From Mesorhizobium sp. NFR06 (lineage in GTDB: Bacteria > Pseudomonadota > Alphaproteobacteria > Rhizobiales > Rhizobiaceae), in NCBI RefSeq assembly GCF_900115245.1, contig NZ_FOVT01000015.1, positions 101,001 through 165,000 of the forward strand: a stretch of DNA of 64,000 nt, in the 5' to 3' direction. Below, in pieces: positions 58,995 to 64,000 of this stretch. The translations under genes and the position numbers were made by a program. Under the pieces are notes generated by a model that did no database searches, was not told where the DNA came from, and was given only the letters and a program-made list of their open reading frames with translations. Every line of letters begins with the position of its first letter. Position 1 is the stretch's first letter.

Positions 58995-60105
58995 ATGAAG
59001 ATCGGTCTTGGCCTTTACCGGTAATCGCTGACTCAAGACAATTTCCGCTTCGCCCGGCAGGCAGGCGCCACCCACATCGTTGCCCACCTCACCAGCTATT
59101 TTCGCGGCCGCGACCCTTCGCTGTCGGCCGGCGGCGAGACCGAGGGCTGGGGCGACCGCTCCGGCGACGAGCTCTGGGGCTATGAGGATTTCGCCGGCCT
59201 GGTGAAGACCGTGCGCGACAAGTCTGGAGATCGCCGCTATCGAGAATTTCTCACCCCGCTTCTGGTCCGATGTTTTGCTCGACGGCCTCGAAAGGGCGAA
59301 GCAGATCGACGAAGCGGCTGGTCCGCGATGCCGAACGCGCCGGTATTCCCTGCATCGGCTACAATTTCTCCATCGCCGGCGTCTGGGGCTGGTCGCGCGG
59401 GCCCTTCGCGCGCGGCGAGGCCATATCGGTGGGGCTCGATCTCTCCGCCATTAACCCCGATCTGCCTCTTCCCGACGGCGTTGTCTGGAACATGCGCTAC
59501 CGCGCCGGACGGCCGGACGCCGAACCGGTTCAGGTCAGCAGTGAGGAACTTTGGCAGCGTTTCGAAATATTCCTGCGCGAGACCGTGCCGGTGGCCGAAG
59601 AGGCCGGCGTCTGCTGGCGACGCATCCCGACGATCCGCCCGCCGAGGTGCCGCGTGGTGCCGCGCGGCTCGTCAACCGGCCGGAAAAATACGACCGGCTG
59701 ATAGACATCGTCGACTCGCCGGTCAACGGGCTGGAGCTGTGCCTCGGTTCCCTCCAGGAGATGCCGGACAGCGACGGCATCTACGGACATGTCAGGCGCT
59801 TCGCCCAACGCCGCCGCATCGGCTACATCCACTTCCGCAACGTGCGCGGCAAGGTTCCGACCTATCACGAGACCTTCGTCGACGACGGCGACATCGACAT
59901 GGCCGAGATCGTGCGCATCCTGCGCGACGAGAACTATGACGGCGTAATGATCCCCGACCATACGCCTGAAATGTCCTGCGACGCGCCCTGGCACGTCTGC
60001 AAGGACTTTGCGTTGGGTTATATGCGCGCCCTGGTGCAGAACGCGGCGGCGCTGGGGCCGGCTCGCACCACCCAACCAGCCCGCATTCGGATGCAAGTCT
60101 TATGA
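58995..60105 (+). pseudogene. Decayed second mannonate-dehydratase-like gene
   Basis: A UxuA-like sequence in several frames: MKIGLGLYR then an in-frame TAA at 59022, continuing as SLTQDNFRFARQAGAT and on to LVKTVRDK; a frame change near 59220; then CIGYNFSIAGVWGWS and HPDDPP-type residues across a further frame change near 59600; finally YIHFRNVRGK and MIPDHTP to the end. At least two frameshifts and one stop, so it cannot give a full protein. It follows the SDR gene by 2 bases and was probably once in the operon. Confidence 0.82.
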
Positions 60106-60216
60106 CGAAATCAACGCGCCTCTACGCCGACGACGCCGAAATGTATCGGCTGTTCGAGAAGGAGCTCTTCGTCGCTGACGTCGGCGACGTGATGGACTCG
60201 CTCTGGCTGGACGTCG
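60102..60216 (+). pseudogene. Truncated RraA-like gene
   Basis: The first 35 or so residues (YADDAEMYRLFEKELFVADV then GDVMDSLW) look like the start of an RraA/4-hydroxy-4-methyl-2-oxoglutarate aldolase-type protein. The frame then runs into the convergent ThuA gene and ends at 60308 without further similarity. The rest of the family, about 190 residues, is missing. Likely a deletion remnant next to the decayed uxuA. Confidence 0.5.
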
Positions 60217-60217
60217 T

Positions 60218-60859
60218 TCAGCGTGCCGCCCACACAAGCCCGCGGCGCAGAATGGTGCGCATTTCAGGCACCTCGAATTCCTTGGCGACATGGCCGAGCG
60301 ACGAATAAAACACCCGTCCCCCGCCGTGCCGGCGCTTCCACACCACCGGCATGACCACGCCGTCGATCCATGGCGCGTGCTCGCCCGAGAAGGTGGTCGT
60401 CGCCAGCACTTCGTTCGAGGGATCGACATGCATGTAATACTGCTCTGAACGGTAAGGGAAGTCCTCGATCCCATCCATGATCGGATCGTCGCGCCGCACG
60501 ATGTTCACCCGGTAATCGATGATGTCGCCGGGATGCGCGACCCACTGGCCGCCGCACATGAACTGGTAGCCCGTCGATTCGCGAAATGCGTCGCCCATGC
60601 CGCCATGATAGCCGCCGAGGCCGACGCCGTTCTCGACCGCCCTGGTCAGGTTGGCTTCTTCCGACTTGCTCAGTTTGGACATTGTGTAGATCGGCACGAT
60701 CAGGCTGAGTTCGGCGATCGCCGGATCCGCGAAAGCTTCGGTCGTGTTTTCGACACGCACGGTAAAGCCTTCTTCCTCGAGCATGGCCTTGACGGCATGC
60801 GCTCCTGCTTCGGGTTCGTGCCCTTCCCAACCGCCCCACACGATCAGCGCCTGCCGCAT
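60218..60859 (-). CDS. ThuA-like protein
   Basis: A 213-residue protein of the trehalose-utilisation ThuA family (class I glutamine-amidotransferase-like fold). It begins RQALIVWGGWEGHEP and contains GVGLGGYHGGMGDAF, VNIVRRDDPIMDGI and HGGGRVFYSSLGH, all typical. Its activity is not established in general; in rhizobia ThuA acts with the dehydrogenase ThuB in disaccharide oxidation, but no ThuB is next to it here. Confidence 0.87.
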   Translation of the reverse strand: MRQALIVWGGWEGHEPEAGAHAVKAMLEEEGFTVRVENTTEAFADPAIAELSLIVPIYTMSKLSKSEEANLTRAVENGVGLGGYHGGMGDAFRESTGYQFMCGGQWVAHPGDIIDYRVNIVRRDDPIMDGIEDFPYRSEQYYMHVDPSNEVLATTTFSGEHAPWIDGVVMPVVWKRRHGGGRVFYSSLGHVAKEFEVPEMRTILRRGLVWAAR

Positions 60860-60889
60860 CTTCTGCTCCTCATGCCGTTAGAGCAATTC

Positions 60890-60980
60890 CCGGAAAAGTG
60901 TGACACGGTTTTCCGTCAGGAATTGCGTCAAAACAAAGAGATAGAGCGTGTCGCCGTTTCCGTGAAACGGTGAGACGCTC
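60890..60980. repeat. Dispersed intergenic repeat, copy 2
   Basis: Shares GGAATTGCGTCAAAACAAAG and the GTGAAACGGTGAGACGCT end with the element at 20856-20945. It lies between the ThuA gene start and the tRNA terminator; the 60860-61080 gap has no gene. Confidence 0.65.
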
Positions 60981-61081
60981 CAGACCAGCGCCCCGGCCGA
61001 ACGTGGCGGCAGAGCGCAGAGCGACCATCGCTGCAAAGCCCCGCCGAGTCGAGTTTGAAAGAAACCTAGGGCTCAAAACAA

Positions 61082-61110
61082 AACGGCCCGCGGGAGGCGG
61101 GCCGTTTTTT
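61082..61110 (-). terminator. Terminator at the end of the rRNA/tRNA operon
   Basis: AACGGCCCGC (61082-61091) pairs with GCGGGCCGTT (61097-61106). The minus-strand transcript ends in TTTTGTTTT after the stem, giving an intrinsic terminator just beyond the tRNA; the plus strand also has a T-run, so it may work both ways. Confidence 0.8.
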
Positions 61111-61187
<77 letters not shown>

Positions 61188-61352
61188 TCAACGATAGAGG
61201 TAAGCTCCAGCTTACCAAAATCAAGTGTCCGGCAAACGAAAGGGCCGCTTGCGCGGCCCAGGATCCCGTTTGGCGGGCCTTTATCGTAAGGAGAAGATTT
61301 GTCTCCATCCGGCCCCTTTGATCCGGATGTGAGATGAACATGCGCTTGGCAG

Positions 61353-61469
61353 ACCTGGCAGCGACCTACTCTCCCGCGTCTTGAGACGAAGTACCATCAG
61401 CGCTGGAGCGTTTCACGGCCGAGTTCGGAATGGGATCGGGTGCAGCCGCTCCGCCATAACCACCAGGTC
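61353..61469 (-). rRNA. rrf: 5S rRNA
   Basis: About 117 bases with complementary ends (GACCTGG start, CCAGGTC end) and the conserved CCGAACTCGG and GGGAGAGTAGGTCGCTGCC segments on the minus strand. Ends are approximate by a few bases. It lies between 23S rRNA and tRNA-fMet. The 61190-61350 spacer has one GGGCCGC/GCGGCCC hairpin. Confidence 0.93.
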
Positions 61470-61694
61470 GGCAAAACGCACGTTCAAATCGAGAAGCTGT
61501 TCAAGCGCGATCCAAAGGATCGTCGCAGCGCGATCCAAGGATCGTCGCCTTTGTGCCTTTGACGTTCTTTCAGCCTGGCGCCCTTCGAAGCGAAGCTTCG
61601 CAAGGTCGACCGACCGTCGGCGCTGATGCGCCGCACCCACGTAGCGCCGCCCGCGGGGCGGAACAAGCGTGAGCGAGAACAAGATGGATATTAG

Positions 61695-64000
<2,306 letters not shown>

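Overview
The window reads as chromosomal DNA of a Mesorhizobium-like alphaproteobacterium (Rhizobiales). The signs are high G+C, dense catabolic operons each with its own ABC importer, rhizobial-type intergenic palindromic elements, and an alphaproteobacterial rRNA/tRNA-fMet block at the right end on the minus strand. The genus is an inference from gene content and repeat style.

Region by region: (1) 1-1.4 kb: tail of a sugar ABC permease and a zinc alcohol dehydrogenase. (2) 1.6-13.9 kb: a carbon-phosphorus lyase locus. A divergent phnF repressor faces phnG-H-I-J-K-L, followed by a hexapeptide acetyltransferase, a very small membrane protein, a GNAT acetyltransferase, a DUF1868/2H phosphoesterase-like protein and the importer phnC-D-E1-E2. 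Candidate Pho boxes precede phnG and phnC, and a perfect inverted repeat that could bind PhnF lies at the phnG promoter. phnM, phnN and phnP are not in the window. (3) 14.1-22 kb: a carbohydrate island with three TIM-barrel epimerase/isomerases, a Gfo/Idh/MocA dehydrogenase, an enolase-superfamily protein, a FadR-type regulator and a 2-hydroxyacid dehydrogenase. (4) 22.2-27 kb: amidase, GFA protein, a frameshifted MFS exporter with a divergent AraC regulator, and a secreted cupin. (5) 27-32.7 kb: a sugar/polyol-type ABC importer with two different ATPases and a 73-residue membrane protein. (6) 33.1-43.7 kb: a TetR regulator divergent from a UPF0261 (Tm-1-like) gene, a PEP-hydrolase-type TIM barrel and a cupin; a facing M24 creatinase-like hydrolase; and a five-gene peptide-type ABC importer ending in an ATC-hydrolase-like gene. 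(7) 43.8-56 kb: a gamma-glutamylation type amine-catabolism cluster (DeoR regulator, FAD oxidase, glutamine-synthetase-like ligase, SDR, PotABCD-like importer) with a divergent LuxR-type regulator, a GntR regulator and a second ligase. (8) 56.1-60.9 kb: mannonate/hexuronate genes (uxuA, FadR-type regulator, SDR), a decayed second uxuA-like gene, a truncated RraA-like gene and a ThuA-like gene. (9) 61.1-64 kb: tRNA-fMet, 5S rRNA and most of 23S rRNA, minus strand, running off the window.

Most of the window is independent catabolic modules pairing an importer, enzymes and a local regulator. Several modules (17.7, 32.9, 33.0, 37.6-37.7 and 57.3-57.4 kb) carry variants of the FadR-subfamily operator core TGGTnnnACCA, two of them sharing an identical 14-bp site. 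Candidates for undescribed biology are the split Tm-1 (UPF0261 plus TIM barrel) module with its peptide-type importer, the epimerase/dehydrogenase island, and the extra small and accessory genes in the C-P lyase locus. No CRISPR array, prophage or intact insertion sequence was seen.
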